DNA of 64,000 bases from NCBI RefSeq assembly GCF_900492205.1, contig NZ_UEYQ01000003.1, forward strand, positions 310,001 through 374,000, in the 5' to 3' direction. The DNA comes from Ciceribacter sp. T2.26MG-112.2. GTDB taxonomy: Bacteria > Pseudomonadota > Alphaproteobacteria > Rhizobiales > Rhizobiaceae. Below are positions 9,626 to 20,350 of this stretch, piece by piece (within the stretch, counting starts at the first letter, position 1; each line of letters starts with the position of its first letter). The notes under the pieces are model-generated. The model did no database searches and had not been told where the DNA came from. It saw only the letters and a program-made list of their open reading frames with translations. Made by a program: the position numbers and the translations under genes.

Positions 9626-9812
9626 CGCCGGTCAAAGCGCTCCGCAGGGAGCGGTTGCTGTCGGCGAAGAACAACGGATGTCCAGCCTCGCGGCGCGGGG
9701 TGCGGATCGGGAAATAGACGGCGGGGACGGGTCAATCCAGGTTGAACGGCTCCGCCTGCCGCAGCGAAAGCTGCGGTGCAATGCGCACTATGCGTGAGGC
9801 AGGAAGGCGAAT

Positions 9813-11894
9813 ATGGCTAAGCTGAAAGTCGACGGTAAAGAGATCGAAGTCCCGGATCATTTCACGCTGTTGCAGGCGTGCGAGGAAGCCGGCGCCGAAG
9901 TCCCGCGCTTTTGTTTCCATGAACGGCTGTCGGTCGCCGGCAATTGCCGTATGTGCCTCGTCGAGGTGAAGGGCGGCCCGCCGAAGCCGGCGGCGTCTTG
10001 CGCCATGGGCGTCCGCGACATCCGTGGCGGCCCGAACGGCGAACTGCCGGAAGTCTTCACCAACACGCCTATGGTCAAGAAGGCCCGCGAAGGCGTGATG
10101 GAATTCCTGCTGATCAACCATCCGCTGGATTGCCCGATCTGCGACCAGGGCGGCGAATGCGACCTGCAGGATCAGGCCATCGCCTTTGGCATGGATAGCT
10201 CGCGCTATACCGAGAACAAGCGCGCCGTCGAGGACAAGTATATCGGCCCGCTGGTCAAGACCGTGATGAACCGCTGCATCCACTGCACGCGCTGCGTCCG
10301 CTTCACCACCGAAGTCGCCGGCATTGCCGAACTTGGCCTGATCGGCCGTGGCGAAGACGCCGAGATCACCACCTATCTTGAGCAGGCGATGACCTCCGAG
10401 TTGCAGGGCAATGTCGTCGACCTTTGCCCGGTCGGCGCGCTCACCTCCAAGCCGTTTGCCTTCACCGCCCGCCCCTGGGAACTCAACAAGACCGAATCGA
10501 TCGACGTCATGGACGCGCTCGGCAGCGCGATCCGCGTCGATACCCGTGGCCGCGAAGTGATGCGCATCATGCCGCGCGTCAACGATGAGGTGAACGAGGA
10601 GTGGATCTCCGACAAGAGCCGCTTCATCTGGGACGGCCTGAAGACCCAGCGCCTCGACCGGCCTTATGTGCGCCGCGACGGTCGCCTGCAGGTAGCGACC
10701 TGGGCAGAGGCCTTCGCCGCGATCAAGTCGGCCGTTGCCGCCACCACGGGTGCCAAGATCGGTGCGATCGCCGGCGATCTGGCCTCGGTCGAGGAAATGT
10801 ACGCGCTGAAGGCGCTCGTCAATTCACTCGGCTCGACCAATACCGACTGTCGCCAGGATGGGGCGGCACTTGATCCGTCGCTCGGTCGCGCAAGCTACCT
10901 GTTCAATTCCACCATCGAAGGCATCGAATCGGCCGACGCCATCCTGATCATCGGCGCCAATCCGCGCTATGAGGCGGCCGTGCTCAACGCCCGCATCCGC
11001 AAGGCCTGGCGTCGCAGCGGCCTGCCGATCGGCGTGATCGGTGAGGGCGGCGAGATGCGCTATCCCTATGAGCATCTCGGTGCCGGTACGGATACGCTGG
11101 GCGAACTGGTGTCAGGCAAGAACGGCTTCGTCGAGAAGCTGAAGGCCGCCAAGGCTCCTCTCATCATCGTCGGCCAGGGCGCGATTGCCGGCGCCGGTGG
11201 CGCTGCCGTTCTGGCCAATGCCGCCGCTCTCGCCAATGCGGTCGGTGCCGTTAGCGAAGACTGGAACGGCTTTGCCGTTCTGCACACCGCCGCTTCGCGC
11301 GTCGGTGGCCTCGATCTCGGCTTCGTGCCGGGCGAAGGCGGCGCCAATGCCGGCGACATGCTGTCCTCGATGGACGTGCTGTTCCTGCTGGGCGCCGACG
11401 AACTCGACTTCACCAGGAAGGCTGCGAAGTTCACCGTCTATATCGGTAGCCATGGTGACAACGGCGCGCACCATGCCGACGTCATCCTGCCGGGCGCGAC
11501 CTATACCGAGAAGTCGGGCACCTGGGTCAACACCGAAGGCCGCGTCCAGATGGGCAACCGCGCCGGCTTTGCGCCGGGCGACGCCCGCGAAGACTGGGCG
11601 ATCATTCGCGCCCTTTCCGATGTGCTCGGCAAGAAGCTGCCGTTTGATTCGCTGGGCGCTCTTCGCGCCAGGCTCTACGCGGACTACCCGCATTTCGCCG
11701 CGCTCGACGAGATCGCACCGGGTGCCGGTGCCGAAATTGCCGCACTTGCGAAAAAAGCCGGGAGCATGAGCAAATCCGCGTTTGCGTCGCCGGTGAAAGA
11801 CTTCTATTTGACGAACCCGATCGCACGCGCTTCGGCCGTCATGGCCGAGTGCTCGGCGTTGGCCCGCAACAATTTCCAGGCTGCGGCAGAGTAA
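9813..11894 (+). CDS. nuoG: NADH-quinone oxidoreductase subunit G
   Basis: A 693-residue 75-kDa-type subunit of the electron-input module. Visible cluster ligands: N1b in PRFCFHERLSVAGNCRMC; the His/Cys-ligated N5 in HPLDCPICDQGGECDLQ; N4 in RCIHCTRCVRF with the distal VVDLCPVGAL. I see no extra four-cysteine motif for the N7 cluster found in some bacteria, so this is the shorter, mitochondrial-like form. The C-terminal half is molybdopterin-oxidoreductase-like without a cofactor role. AGGAAGG precedes ATG 9813. A 187-base gap without an obvious gene separates it from the previous gene. Confidence 0.98.
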   Translation: MAKLKVDGKEIEVPDHFTLLQACEEAGAEVPRFCFHERLSVAGNCRMCLVEVKGGPPKPAASCAMGVRDIRGGPNGELPEVFTNTPMVKKAREGVMEFLLINHPLDCPICDQGGECDLQDQAIAFGMDSSRYTENKRAVEDKYIGPLVKTVMNRCIHCTRCVRFTTEVAGIAELGLIGRGEDAEITTYLEQAMTSELQGNVVDLCPVGALTSKPFAFTARPWELNKTESIDVMDALGSAIRVDTRGREVMRIMPRVNDEVNEEWISDKSRFIWDGLKTQRLDRPYVRRDGRLQVATWAEAFAAIKSAVAATTGAKIGAIAGDLASVEEMYALKALVNSLGSTNTDCRQDGAALDPSLGRASYLFNSTIEGIESADAILIIGANPRYEAAVLNARIRKAWRRSGLPIGVIGEGGEMRYPYEHLGAGTDTLGELVSGKNGFVEKLKAAKAPLIIVGQGAIAGAGGAAVLANAAALANAVGAVSEDWNGFAVLHTAASRVGGLDLGFVPGEGGANAGDMLSSMDVLFLLGADELDFTRKAAKFTVYIGSHGDNGAHHADVILPGATYTEKSGTWVNTEGRVQMGNRAGFAPGDAREDWAIIRALSDVLGKKLPFDSLGALRARLYADYPHFAALDEIAPGAGAEIAALAKKAGSMSKSAFASPVKDFYLTNPIARASAVMAECSALARNNFQAAAE

Positions 11895-11906
11895 GGGCAG
11901 GGGATC

Positions 11907-12950
11907 ATGGATAGTTTCGTTTCCACTTATGTCTGGCCGGCGGCCATCATGATCGGCCAGTCGCTCCTGCTGCTGGTCGCCCTCCTGGTCTTCATTGCCT
12001 ACATCCTTCTGGCCGACCGCAAGATCTGGGCAGCCGTGCAGATGCGCCGCGGCCCTAACGTCGTCGGTCCCTGGGGTCTGTTCCAGTCGTTTGCCGACCT
12101 TTTGAAGTTCGTCTTCAAGGAGCCGGTCATTCCGGCCGGCGCCAACAAGGGCGTCTTCCTGCTGGCTCCGCTCGTCTCGGTGACGTTGGCGCTTGCAACC
12201 TGGGCCGTCGTGCCGGTCGCCGACAACTGGGTGGTTGCCAACATCAATGTCGGCATTCTCTACATCTTCGCCATATCCTCGCTTGAGGTTTACGGCATCA
12301 TCATGGGCGGCTGGGCTTCGAACTCGAAGTACCCGTTCCTCGGCGCGCTGCGCTCGGCGGCGCAGATGGTGTCCTACGAAGTCTCGATCGGCCTGGTCAT
12401 CGTCACGGTCCTGCTGTGCGTCGGCTCGCTGAACCTCACCGACATCGTCTACGCCCAACGCGACGGTCTCGGCACCATGGCGGGCCTGCCGAACTCGTTC
12501 CTCGACTGGCACTGGCTGGCACTCTTCCCCATGTTCGTGATCTTCTTCATCTCGGCACTGGCAGAGACCAACCGCCCGCCCTTCGATCTTCCGGAAGCGG
12601 AATCGGAACTGGTCGCGGGCTTCATGGTCGAATACGGCTCCACCCCCTACATGATGTTCATGCTCGGCGAATATGCCGCCATCGTGCTGATGTGCGCCAT
12701 GACCACCATCCTGTTCCTCGGTGGCTGGCTGCCCCCGGTCGACGTTTGGTTCCTGAACTGGGTTCCGGGCATCATCTGGTTCGTCCTGAAGGCATCCATG
12801 GTGTTCTTCATGTTCGCCATGGTGAAGGCCTTCGTCCCGCGTTACCGCTATGACCAGCTGATGCGCCTCGGCTGGAAGGTCTTCCTTCCGCTCTCGCTCG
12901 CCATGGTCATTATCGTTGCATTCGTGCTGAAGATCATGGGGTGGGCATAA
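11907..12950 (+). CDS. nuoH: NADH-quinone oxidoreductase subunit H
   Basis: A 347-residue membrane subunit that joins the hydrophilic and membrane arms and completes the quinone channel. Conserved acidic and proline-rich loops are visible: ERKIWA-like [19 protein letters not shown] near residue 33 and [20 protein letters not shown] near residue 215. About eight transmembrane helices are evident. It starts 12 bases after nuoG. Confidence 0.98.
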   Translation: MDSFVSTYVWPAAIMIGQSLLLLVALLVFIAYILLADRKIWAAVQMRRGPNVVGPWGLFQSFADLLKFVFKEPVIPAGANKGVFLLAPLVSVTLALATWAVVPVADNWVVANINVGILYIFAISSLEVYGIIMGGWASNSKYPFLGALRSAAQMVSYEVSIGLVIVTVLLCVGSLNLTDIVYAQRDGLGTMAGLPNSFLDWHWLALFPMFVIFFISALAETNRPPFDLPEAESELVAGFMVEYGSTPYMMFMLGEYAAIVLMCAMTTILFLGGWLPPVDVWFLNWVPGIIWFVLKASMVFFMFAMVKAFVPRYRYDQLMRLGWKVFLPLSLAMVIIVAFVLKIMGWA

Positions 12951-12990
12951 TCATGGCCATCCGTTCATTCGGCAGATTTGGAGGTTGAAG

Positions 12991-13482
12991 ATGGCAAGTC
13001 TTTCCCAGGCTGTCAGTTCCTTGTTCCTGAAAGAGTTCGTCGGCGCCTTCTTCCTGTCGATGCGCTATTTCTTCGCGCCCAAGTCGACGATCAACTACCC
13101 CTTCGAGAAGGGACCGGTCTCTCCGCGCTTCCGTGGCGAGCATGCGCTGCGCCGCTATCCGAACGGCGAGGAGCGCTGCATTGCCTGCAAGCTGTGCGAA
13201 GCGATCTGTCCGGCCCAGGCAATCACCATCGAGGCCGGCCCGCGCCGCAATGACGGCACGCGCCGCACGGTGCGTTACGACATCGACATGGTGAAGTGCA
13301 TCTATTGCGGTTTCTGCCAGGAAGCGTGCCCGGTCGATGCGATCGTCGAAGGTCCGAACTTCGAGTTCGCCACCGAGACCCGCGAGGAACTCTACTTCGA
13401 CAAGGCCCGGCTGCTCGATAATGGCGACCGCTGGGAACGCGAAATCGCGCGCAACATCGCGCTGGATTCGCCATACCGCTGA
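12991..13482 (+). CDS. nuoI: NADH-quinone oxidoreductase subunit I
   Basis: A 163-residue TYKY-type ferredoxin-like subunit bridging NuoG and NuoB. The two 4Fe-4S motifs are [12 protein letters not shown] and [16 protein letters not shown] six bases upstream is in frame, but ATG 12991 has GGAGG at 12980-12984 with six-base spacing and is preferred. About 150 bases without a recognised gene follow before nuoJ. Confidence 0.98.
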   Translation: MASLSQAVSSLFLKEFVGAFFLSMRYFFAPKSTINYPFEKGPVSPRFRGEHALRRYPNGEERCIACKLCEAICPAQAITIEAGPRRNDGTRRTVRYDIDMVKCIYCGFCQEACPVDAIVEGPNFEFATETREELYFDKARLLDNGDRWEREIARNIALDSPYR

Positions 13483-13633
13483 TCCGCGGCATGACGGCGC
13501 CATGGCGAGGGACGAGTGTCCTCCGCTGCGGCAGAATTTGAAACGGGGCGCTTGATCGGTGGGGATGCCGGTTGAGCGTCATCGGGCGGCAGGGCAGGAG
13601 CCCACGCCCGGGGGAAGATGAAAAGGCACCAAC

Positions 13634-14248
13634 ATGGGTCTTCAGGCTCTCTTTTTCTATCTCTTCGCCTTTGTCGCTGTGGCGTCGGCGTTCATGGTCA
13701 TTTCCGCGCGGAACCCGGTCCATTCGGTCCTGTTCCTGATCCTCACCTTCGTGAACGCTTCGGCCCTGTTCATCCTGATCGGTGCGGAGTTCCTGGGAAT
13801 GATCCTGCTGGTCGTCTATGTCGGCGCGGTGGCGGTCCTCTTCCTCTTCGTGGTGATGATGCTCGACATCGATTTCGCCGAGCTGCGCTCCGGTGTGTTG
13901 AAATATGCCCCGGTCGGCGCGCTGGTCGGTGTGATCGTCGCGGCGGAGCTTCTGATCGTCATCGGCGGCAGCGCGCTTTCGCCGCAAGCCGCAGAAGCGA
14001 TCACCATGCCCATCCCGGCGCTTGACGCACGCACCAACACCGCCGCCCTCGGCGACGTGCTCTATACGAATTATGTCTATTTCTTCCAGATCGCCGGCCT
14101 GGTGCTTCTGGTGGCGATGATCGGCGCGATCGTGCTGACGCTGCGCCATCGTGAAAACATCAAGCGGCAGGACGTCTCCCGCCAGGTTGCCCGCACGCCC
14201 GAGACCGCCGTCAAGGTGGTCAAGGTCAAGCCGGGCCAGGGCATCTGA
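13634..14248 (+). CDS. nuoJ: NADH-quinone oxidoreductase subunit J
   Basis: A 204-residue membrane subunit with five hydrophobic helices. The pi-bulge helix region [26 protein letters not shown] is characteristic, and the protein ends in a basic cytoplasmic tail. It lies in the usual place between nuoI and nuoK. The translation signal is modest (GGGGAAGATGAAAAGG about 15 bases upstream). Confidence 0.97.
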   Translation: MGLQALFFYLFAFVAVASAFMVISARNPVHSVLFLILTFVNASALFILIGAEFLGMILLVVYVGAVAVLFLFVVMMLDIDFAELRSGVLKYAPVGALVGVIVAAELLIVIGGSALSPQAAEAITMPIPALDARTNTAALGDVLYTNYVYFFQIAGLVLLVAMIGAIVLTLRHRENIKRQDVSRQVARTPETAVKVVKVKPGQGI

Positions 14249-14277
14249 GGCAGCTGAGAGGTCAAGGAGCAAGAATT

Positions 14278-14586
14278 ATGGAAATCGGTCTTTCCCACTA
14301 CCTGACAGTCAGCGCGCTGCTTTTCACGCTCGGCGTCTTCGGTATCTTCCTCAACCGCAAGAACGTCATCGTCATCCTGATGTCGATCGAGCTCATCCTG
14401 CTTTCGGTCAACATCAACATGGTGGCCTTCTCGGTCTTCCTCAACGACTTGGTCGGCCAGGTCTTCGCCCTGTTCATCCTCACGGTGGCGGCGGCGGAAG
14501 CGGCGATCGGCCTCGCCATCCTCGTGGTCTTCTATCGTAATCGCGGCTCGATCGCCGTCGAAGACGTCAATGTGATGAAGGGCTGA
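14278..14586 (+). CDS. nuoK: NADH-quinone oxidoreductase subunit K
   Basis: A 102-residue, three-helix subunit homologous to MrpC and ND4L. Conserved glutamates in the membrane are in [14 protein letters not shown] and [19 protein letters not shown] lies eight bases upstream of ATG 14278, and nuoL begins seven bases after the stop. Confidence 0.98.
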   Translation: MEIGLSHYLTVSALLFTLGVFGIFLNRKNVIVILMSIELILLSVNINMVAFSVFLNDLVGQVFALFILTVAAAEAAIGLAILVVFYRNRGSIAVEDVNVMKG

Positions 14587-14593
14587 TACGGCT

Positions 14594-16594
14594 ATGCTCA
14601 TCTATAAGGCTATCGTCTTTCTTCCGCTGATCGGCGCGCTCATCGCCGGCCTGTTCGGTCGCCAGATCGGCGCCAAGGCTTCGGAATACATCACCACCGG
14701 CCTGATGGTGATCGTCGCCATCCTGTCGTGGATCGTCTTCATCAATGTCGGCCTCGGTCACGGCGAGGGCCACGAGGTCATCAAGGTTTCCGTCCTGCGC
14801 TGGATCCAGTCCGGCGGCATCGACGTCGAATGGTCGCTCAGGATCGACACGCTGACCGCGGTCATGCTGGTGGTCGTCAATACCGTGTCGACCCTCGTGC
14901 ACCTCTATTCGATCGGCTACATGCACCACGATCCGCATCGGCCGCGCTTCTTCTCCTACCTTTCGCTGTTCACCTTCGCCATGCTGATGCTGGTGACCTC
15001 CGACAACCTGCTGCAGATGTTCTTCGGCTGGGAAGGCGTGGGCCTGGCGTCCTATCTGCTGATCGGTTTCTGGTTCAAGAAGCCGTCGGCCGCCGCGGCC
15101 GCCATGAAGGCCTTCATCGTCAACCGCGTCGGTGACTTCGGCTTCATCCTCGGCATTTCCGGCATCTTCGTGCTGTTCGGCTCGATCAACTTCGAGACGA
15201 TTTTTGCCGCCACCCAGACCTATCTGCCGGCCGAAGGTGCTGAAAGCACGGAAGTCGTGATCAACCTGTTCGGCATGGCGCTCGACAAGGGCCACGCGAT
15301 CACCGCCGTCTGCCTGCTGCTGTTCATGGGCGCCATGGGCAAGTCGGCGCAGTTCCTGCTGCACACCTGGCTGCCGGACGCCATGGAAGGCCCGACCCCC
15401 GTTTCGGCCCTCATCCATGCCGCGACCATGGTCACCGCCGGCGTGTTCCTCGTCGCGCGCATGTCGCCGCTGTTCGAACTGTCGCCGGATGCGCTGACCT
15501 TCGTCACCCTGATCGGTGCGATCACCGCTTTCTTCGCCGCGACCGTCGGCCTCGTGCAGAACGACATCAAGCGCGTCATCGCCTATTCGACGTGCTCGCA
15601 GCTCGGCTACATGTTCGTCGCGCTCGGCCTTGGTGCCTACGGCGCTGCCGTGTTCCACCTGTTCACCCACGCCTTCTTCAAGGCGCTGCTGTTCCTTGGC
15701 GCCGGCTCGGTCATCCATGCCGTCGACGGCGAGCAGGACATGCGCTACATGGGCGGTCTTCGCAAGCACATCCCCTATACCTTCTGGGCGATGACCATCG
15801 GCACGCTGGCGCTGACCGGCGTCGGCATCCCCGGAACGATGATCGGCTTTGCCGGCTTCTTCTCCAAGGACGTGATCATCGAGAGCGCCTATGCCTCGCA
15901 TTCGAGCGTCGCCGGCTTCGCCTTCACGCTGCTCGTCATCGCCGCGCTTTTCACCAGCTTCTATTCCTGGCGCCTGGCTTTCATGACCTTCTTCGGCAAG
16001 CCGCGCGCTTCGGCCGATGTCATGCACCATGTGCATGAATCGCCGATGGTCATGCTCTTTCCGCTCGTCGTCCTGGTGCTCGGCGCCGTGTTTGCCGGCG
16101 TTGTCTTCGAAGGCTACTTCTTCGGCCACGAATACAACGAATTCTGGAAGGGTGCCCTCTTTACCGGTCCGGAAAACGAAATCCTCGAAGAGTTCCACCA
16201 CGTACCGCTGTGGGTCAAGTGGAGCCCGTTCGTCGCCATGCTCACCGGCTTCGTCACCGCCTGGTACATGTATATCAAGTCGCCCTCGACGCCGAAGGTC
16301 CTCGCCGAGCAGCACCGCGTTCTCTACCAGTTCCTGCTCAACAAGTGGTATTTCGACGAACTCTACGACTTCCTGTTCGTCCGTTCCGCCAAGGCCCTTG
16401 GACGCTTCTTCTGGAAGAAGGGTGACATCGGCGTCATCGACGCCTATGGCCCGAACGGTGTCGCCGCCGGCGTCGCTGACCTTACCCAGCGCGTTGTCCG
16501 CCTGCAGTCGGGTTACCTCTACCACTATGCCTTCGCGATGCTGATCGGCATTGCGGCCCTTGTTACCTGGATGATGCTCGGGAGTTCCTTCTGA
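14594..16594 (+). CDS. nuoL: NADH-quinone oxidoreductase subunit L
   Basis: A 666-residue distal antiporter-like subunit that contributes a proton channel and the long lateral helix. The N-terminal domain contains [12 protein letters not shown] and [18 protein letters not shown] with the essential Glu; [31 protein letters not shown] carries the channel Lys and His residues. Length is at the long end for the family. The stop TGA shares one base with the ATG of nuoM. Confidence 0.98.
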   Translation: MLIYKAIVFLPLIGALIAGLFGRQIGAKASEYITTGLMVIVAILSWIVFINVGLGHGEGHEVIKVSVLRWIQSGGIDVEWSLRIDTLTAVMLVVVNTVSTLVHLYSIGYMHHDPHRPRFFSYLSLFTFAMLMLVTSDNLLQMFFGWEGVGLASYLLIGFWFKKPSAAAAAMKAFIVNRVGDFGFILGISGIFVLFGSINFETIFAATQTYLPAEGAESTEVVINLFGMALDKGHAITAVCLLLFMGAMGKSAQFLLHTWLPDAMEGPTPVSALIHAATMVTAGVFLVARMSPLFELSPDALTFVTLIGAITAFFAATVGLVQNDIKRVIAYSTCSQLGYMFVALGLGAYGAAVFHLFTHAFFKALLFLGAGSVIHAVDGEQDMRYMGGLRKHIPYTFWAMTIGTLALTGVGIPGTMIGFAGFFSKDVIIESAYASHSSVAGFAFTLLVIAALFTSFYSWRLAFMTFFGKPRASADVMHHVHESPMVMLFPLVVLVLGAVFAGVVFEGYFFGHEYNEFWKGALFTGPENEILEEFHHVPLWVKWSPFVAMLTGFVTAWYMYIKSPSTPKVLAEQHRVLYQFLLNKWYFDELYDFLFVRSAKALGRFFWKKGDIGVIDAYGPNGVAAGVADLTQRVVRLQSGYLYHYAFAMLIGIAALVTWMMLGSSF

Positions 16595-18105
16595 TGACCG
16601 ATTGGCCTATTCTCTCGACGGTCACCTTTCTGCCGCTGGTTGGCGTGGCGCTGCTTCTCCTCACGCGCCAGGACACCAGCCTTGGCCGCCGCAACATCCT
16701 CAATGTCTCGCTTCTGACGACGGTCTTCACCTTCGTCGTCTCGCTCTTCATCTGGATCGGCTTCGACAACTCGAACCCCGGCTTCCAGATGGTCGAGAAG
16801 ACCGAATGGCTCGGCACTGGCATCGCCTATCATCTGGGCGTCGACGGCATTTCCATGCTGTTCGTCATCCTGACGACGCTGCTCATGCCGTTCTGCATTC
16901 TCGCCAGCTGGGTTTCGGTCGAGAAGCGCATCAAGGAATACATGATCGCGTTCCTGATCCTCGAGACTCTGATGATCGGCGTGTTCGTCTCGCTCGACAT
17001 CGTGCTGTTCTACGTGTTCTTCGAGGCTGGCCTGATCCCGATGTTCATCATCATCGGCGTCTGGGGCGGCAAGGATCGCGTCTACGCTTCCTACAAGTTC
17101 TTCCTCTACACGCTGCTTGGCTCCGTGCTGATGATGCTGGCCATCATGGCCATGTACTGGAATGCCGGCACGACCGACATCACCCAATTGCTGAACCACA
17201 AGTTCCCGGCCGAGATGCAGACCTGGCTATGGCTCGCCTTCTTCGCCTCGTTTGCGGTCAAGATGCCGATGTGGCCGGTCCACACCTGGCTGCCGGATGC
17301 GCACGTTCAGGCGCCGACCGCCGGATCGATGATCCTCGCCGGCATCCTCTTGAAGCTCGGCGGCTACGGCCTGCTGCGTTTCTCGGTGCCGATGTTCCCG
17401 CTGGCGTCGGACTATTTCGCCCCGCTGGTCTTCACGCTGTCGGTTATCGCCATCATCTACACCTCGCTGGTGGCGCTGATGCAGGACGACATGAAGAAGG
17501 TGATCGCCTATTCGTCGGTCGCGCACATGGGCTACGTGACCATGGGCACCTTCGCCGCCAATACCCAGGGCGTGCAGGGCGCGATCTTCCAGATGATCAG
17601 CCACGGCTTCGTCTCGGCCGCGCTCTTCTTCTGCGTCGGCGTCATCTATGATCGCATGCACACCCGCGAGATCGCCGCCTATGGTGGCCTCGCCAACAAC
17701 ATGCCGAAATATGCGGTCGCCTTCATGGTCTTCACCATGGCCAATGTCGGTCTTCCTGGCACATCCGGTTTCGTCGGCGAGTTCCTGACCCTGATCGGCG
17801 TCTTCCGCGCCAATACCTGGGTTGCCCTGTTTGCCGCCACCGGCGTCATCCTCTCGGCGGCCTATGCCTTGTGGCTCTATCGCCGTGTCGTCTTCGGTGC
17901 GCTGGAGAAGGAAAGCCTCAAGGGTCTGCTCGATCTTTCGCTGCGCGAGAAGGCCATCCTCTATCCGTTGATCGCGCTGACCATCTTCTTCGGCGTCTAT
18001 CCGGCTCCGATCTTCGACGCCACGGCCGCATCGGTCGACCTTCTCGTGAACAATTACGAAGCCGCACTGCAGGCAGCGCAATCCGTTGCGCTCATCGCGA
18101 ACTGA
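16594..18105 (+). CDS. nuoM: NADH-quinone oxidoreductase subunit M
   Basis: A 503-residue antiporter-like membrane subunit. The hallmarks [19 protein letters not shown] (with the conserved Glu), [23 protein letters not shown] and [14 protein letters not shown] are present. Its start overlaps nuoL by one base, which implies translational coupling. Confidence 0.98.
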   Translation: MTDWPILSTVTFLPLVGVALLLLTRQDTSLGRRNILNVSLLTTVFTFVVSLFIWIGFDNSNPGFQMVEKTEWLGTGIAYHLGVDGISMLFVILTTLLMPFCILASWVSVEKRIKEYMIAFLILETLMIGVFVSLDIVLFYVFFEAGLIPMFIIIGVWGGKDRVYASYKFFLYTLLGSVLMMLAIMAMYWNAGTTDITQLLNHKFPAEMQTWLWLAFFASFAVKMPMWPVHTWLPDAHVQAPTAGSMILAGILLKLGGYGLLRFSVPMFPLASDYFAPLVFTLSVIAIIYTSLVALMQDDMKKVIAYSSVAHMGYVTMGTFAANTQGVQGAIFQMISHGFVSAALFFCVGVIYDRMHTREIAAYGGLANNMPKYAVAFMVFTMANVGLPGTSGFVGEFLTLIGVFRANTWVALFAATGVILSAAYALWLYRRVVFGALEKESLKGLLDLSLREKAILYPLIALTIFFGVYPAPIFDATAASVDLLVNNYEAALQAAQSVALIAN

Positions 18106-18123
18106 CGACAGGATCCTTTGGAC

Positions 18124-19569
18124 ATGACCCCTGAAACACTCCTCGCTAGTCTGCACCTGATCATGCCGGAACTGATCCTTGCGGTCGGTGCCTTGGTGCT
18201 GCTGATGGTCGGCGTCTTTTCCGGTCAGAAGTCGGCAACGACCGTCATGGGGCTCGCCGTTGCACTGCTGATCGCTTCGGGCCTGTGGATGATGCTGGTT
18301 CCTGCCCAGGGCGAGGCCTTCGGCGGCGCCTACAAGGCGGACGGCTTTGCCCGCTTCATGAAGGCGCTCGCCCTGATCGGTTCGATCACCGCGATGATCA
18401 TGGCCGTCGGTCACGCCCGTCGCGATCATCTGGACAAGTTCGAATTCCCGGTCCTGCTGGTTCTGGCCACCCTCGGCATCATGCTGATGATCTCGGCCAA
18501 TGACCTCATCGCGCTCTACCTGTCGCTGGAGTTGCAGTCGCTGGCGCTCTATGTCGTCGCCGCCATCAACCGCGACAGCCTGCGCTCCACCGAAGCCGGC
18601 CTGAAGTATTTCGTTCTCGGTTCGCTGTCGTCGGGCATGCTGCTCTACGGCATGTCGCTGGTCTATGGTTTCACCGGCAATATCGGCTTTGACGAGATTG
18701 CCGCGGTGATGGCCGCCGGCGAACCGGGCCTCGGCCTGATTTTTGGCCTCGTCTTCATCCTCGCCGGCCTTGCCTTCAAGATCTCGGCCGTGCCGTTCCA
18801 CATGTGGACGCCGGACGTCTACGAGGGCGCCCCGACCCCGGTCACGGCCTTCCTCGCCGCTGCCCCGAAAATCGGTGCCATGGCGATCGTCGTGCGCATC
18901 GTCATCGACGCCTTCCTGCCGGTCTTTGCCGAATGGCAGCAGATCATCGTGTTCATCGCGATCGCCTCGATGCTGCTCGGCTCGTTTGCCGCGATCGGCC
19001 AGCGCAACATCAAGCGACTGATGGCCTATTCCTCGATTGGCCACATGGGCTACGCACTGGTGGGACTGGCTGCCGGCACGGAGACGGGCGTCAGCGGCGT
19101 CATCACCTATATGCTGATTTACCTGATCATGACGCTCGGCACCTTTGCCTGCATCATGGCGATGAAGCAGAAGGAAGGCGGCAATGTCGAAAACATCGAC
19201 GATCTCGCCGGCCTGTCGACCACCAAGCCGTTCATGGCCGTCGTGCTGACCGCGCTGATGTTCTCGCTGGCCGGCATTCCGCCGCTGGCGGGCTTCTTCG
19301 GGAAGTACTTCGTCTTCGTCGCCGCCATCGAAGCCAAGCTCTATGCGCTGGCCATCATCGGCGTTCTGGCCTCCGTCGTCGGAGCCTTCTACTATCTGCG
19401 CATCGTCAAGGTCATGTGGTTCGACGAAGCCAGGGGCGAGTTCTCGCGCATCGCCGGCGAACTCCGCCTCGTCTTCGGTCTTTCGGGTCTGTTCGTCGTC
19501 GGCTATGTGCTGGTCGGTGGACCGCTCGGCACGGCCGCCGAAGCGGCCGCCAAGACGCTCTTTAATTGA
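18124..19569 (+). CDS. nuoN: NADH-quinone oxidoreductase subunit N
   Basis: A 481-residue third antiporter-like subunit, next to the NuoA/J/K cluster in the complex. The motifs [36 protein letters not shown] and [17 protein letters not shown] are diagnostic. A TTG at 18118 is in frame two codons upstream. With AGGATC at about 18109, the ATG at 18124 gives ten-base spacing and was preferred. The final codons overlap the start of birA by four bases, so birA probably belongs to the same transcript. Confidence 0.97.
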   Translation: MTPETLLASLHLIMPELILAVGALVLLMVGVFSGQKSATTVMGLAVALLIASGLWMMLVPAQGEAFGGAYKADGFARFMKALALIGSITAMIMAVGHARRDHLDKFEFPVLLVLATLGIMLMISANDLIALYLSLELQSLALYVVAAINRDSLRSTEAGLKYFVLGSLSSGMLLYGMSLVYGFTGNIGFDEIAAVMAAGEPGLGLIFGLVFILAGLAFKISAVPFHMWTPDVYEGAPTPVTAFLAAAPKIGAMAIVVRIVIDAFLPVFAEWQQIIVFIAIASMLLGSFAAIGQRNIKRLMAYSSIGHMGYALVGLAAGTETGVSGVITYMLIYLIMTLGTFACIMAMKQKEGGNVENIDDLAGLSTTKPFMAVVLTALMFSLAGIPPLAGFFGKYFVFVAAIEAKLYALAIIGVLASVVGAFYYLRIVKVMWFDEARGEFSRIAGELRLVFGLSGLFVVGYVLVGGPLGTAAEAAAKTLFN

Positions 19570-20333
19570 GCAGGAACGGCGGACAGCACCGGTTGTCGCT
19601 GGACGACTTCCGGCATGAGGCCCTGGGCGCCGTTGCCTCGACCAACACGGAATGCCTCGCCCGCGCTCGCGCGGGCGATTTCGGTTTCCTCTGGATCACG
19701 GCCGACAGCCAGACGGGAGGGCGCGGACGTCGCGGCCGAACCTGGCTGTCGGAACCCGGCAATCTCTATGCGTCGTTGCTGCTGATCGACCCGGCGCCGC
19801 TGGAGCGAATGGCGTCACTGCCGCTCGCCGTGGCGCTGGCCGTTCATGGCGCAATCCGCCAGGTGCTCCCCCCCGATGCGCCGCCGCTCGAAGTCAAGTG
19901 GCCCAACGACATCCTGATCGGCCGAAGCAAGACCTGCGGCATCCTGCTGGAGGGCGAGCGACTTGCCGACGGGCGTTACGCACTGGTGATCGGCATCGGC
20001 ATCAACATACGCGCCAAGCCGGACGACACGGCCTATCCCGTCACCTCGCTCAACGATCACGGGGTCTTTGTCTCGCCTCCGGAATTGTTTGCCCACCTGT
20101 TTGCCAGTATGGCCGACATGCTGGCGATCTGGGACGAGGGCAGGGGGATCGCCGGCATCGTCGAACGATGGCGGGCGGTCGCTTGCGGCATCGGCGAAAA
20201 AATCACGGTGAACCTGCCGGACCGGTCGATTTCCGGTTACTTTTGCGGAATCGATGATAAAGGCATGCTGATACTCGACCGCGGCGACGAAGGCCGCATG
20301 GCGATCGCCGCTGGCGACGTCTTTTTCGGGTGA
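19566..20333 (+). CDS. birA: Biotin--[acetyl-CoA-carboxylase] ligase
   Basis: A 255-residue enzyme that activates biotin with ATP and attaches it to carboxylase carrier domains. The biotin/AMP loop is [20 protein letters not shown] and the catalytic-lysine motif is [11 protein letters not shown]. There is no N-terminal helix-turn-helix, so this is a ligase-only (class I) BirA without the repressor function of the E. coli enzyme. The TTG start overlaps the nuoN stop (TTGA). An ATG start is not available near the N-terminus. Confidence 0.92.
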   Translation: MSRNGGQHRLSLDDFRHEALGAVASTNTECLARARAGDFGFLWITADSQTGGRGRRGRTWLSEPGNLYASLLLIDPAPLERMASLPLAVALAVHGAIRQVLPPDAPPLEVKWPNDILIGRSKTCGILLEGERLADGRYALVIGIGINIRAKPDDTAYPVTSLNDHGVFVSPPELFAHLFASMADMLAIWDEGRGIAGIVERWRAVACGIGEKITVNLPDRSISGYFCGIDDKGMLILDRGDEGRMAIAAGDVFFG

Positions 20334-20350
20334 ACTGGATCAAGGAAAGA

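Noticed and set aside
14567..19044. Long minus-strand frames opposite nuoL, nuoM and nuoN (652 and 605 codons)
   Set aside because: Composition (Asp/His/Arg/Gln-rich, no hydrophobic core) is typical of the reverse complement of membrane-protein genes. The plus-strand genes are certain.
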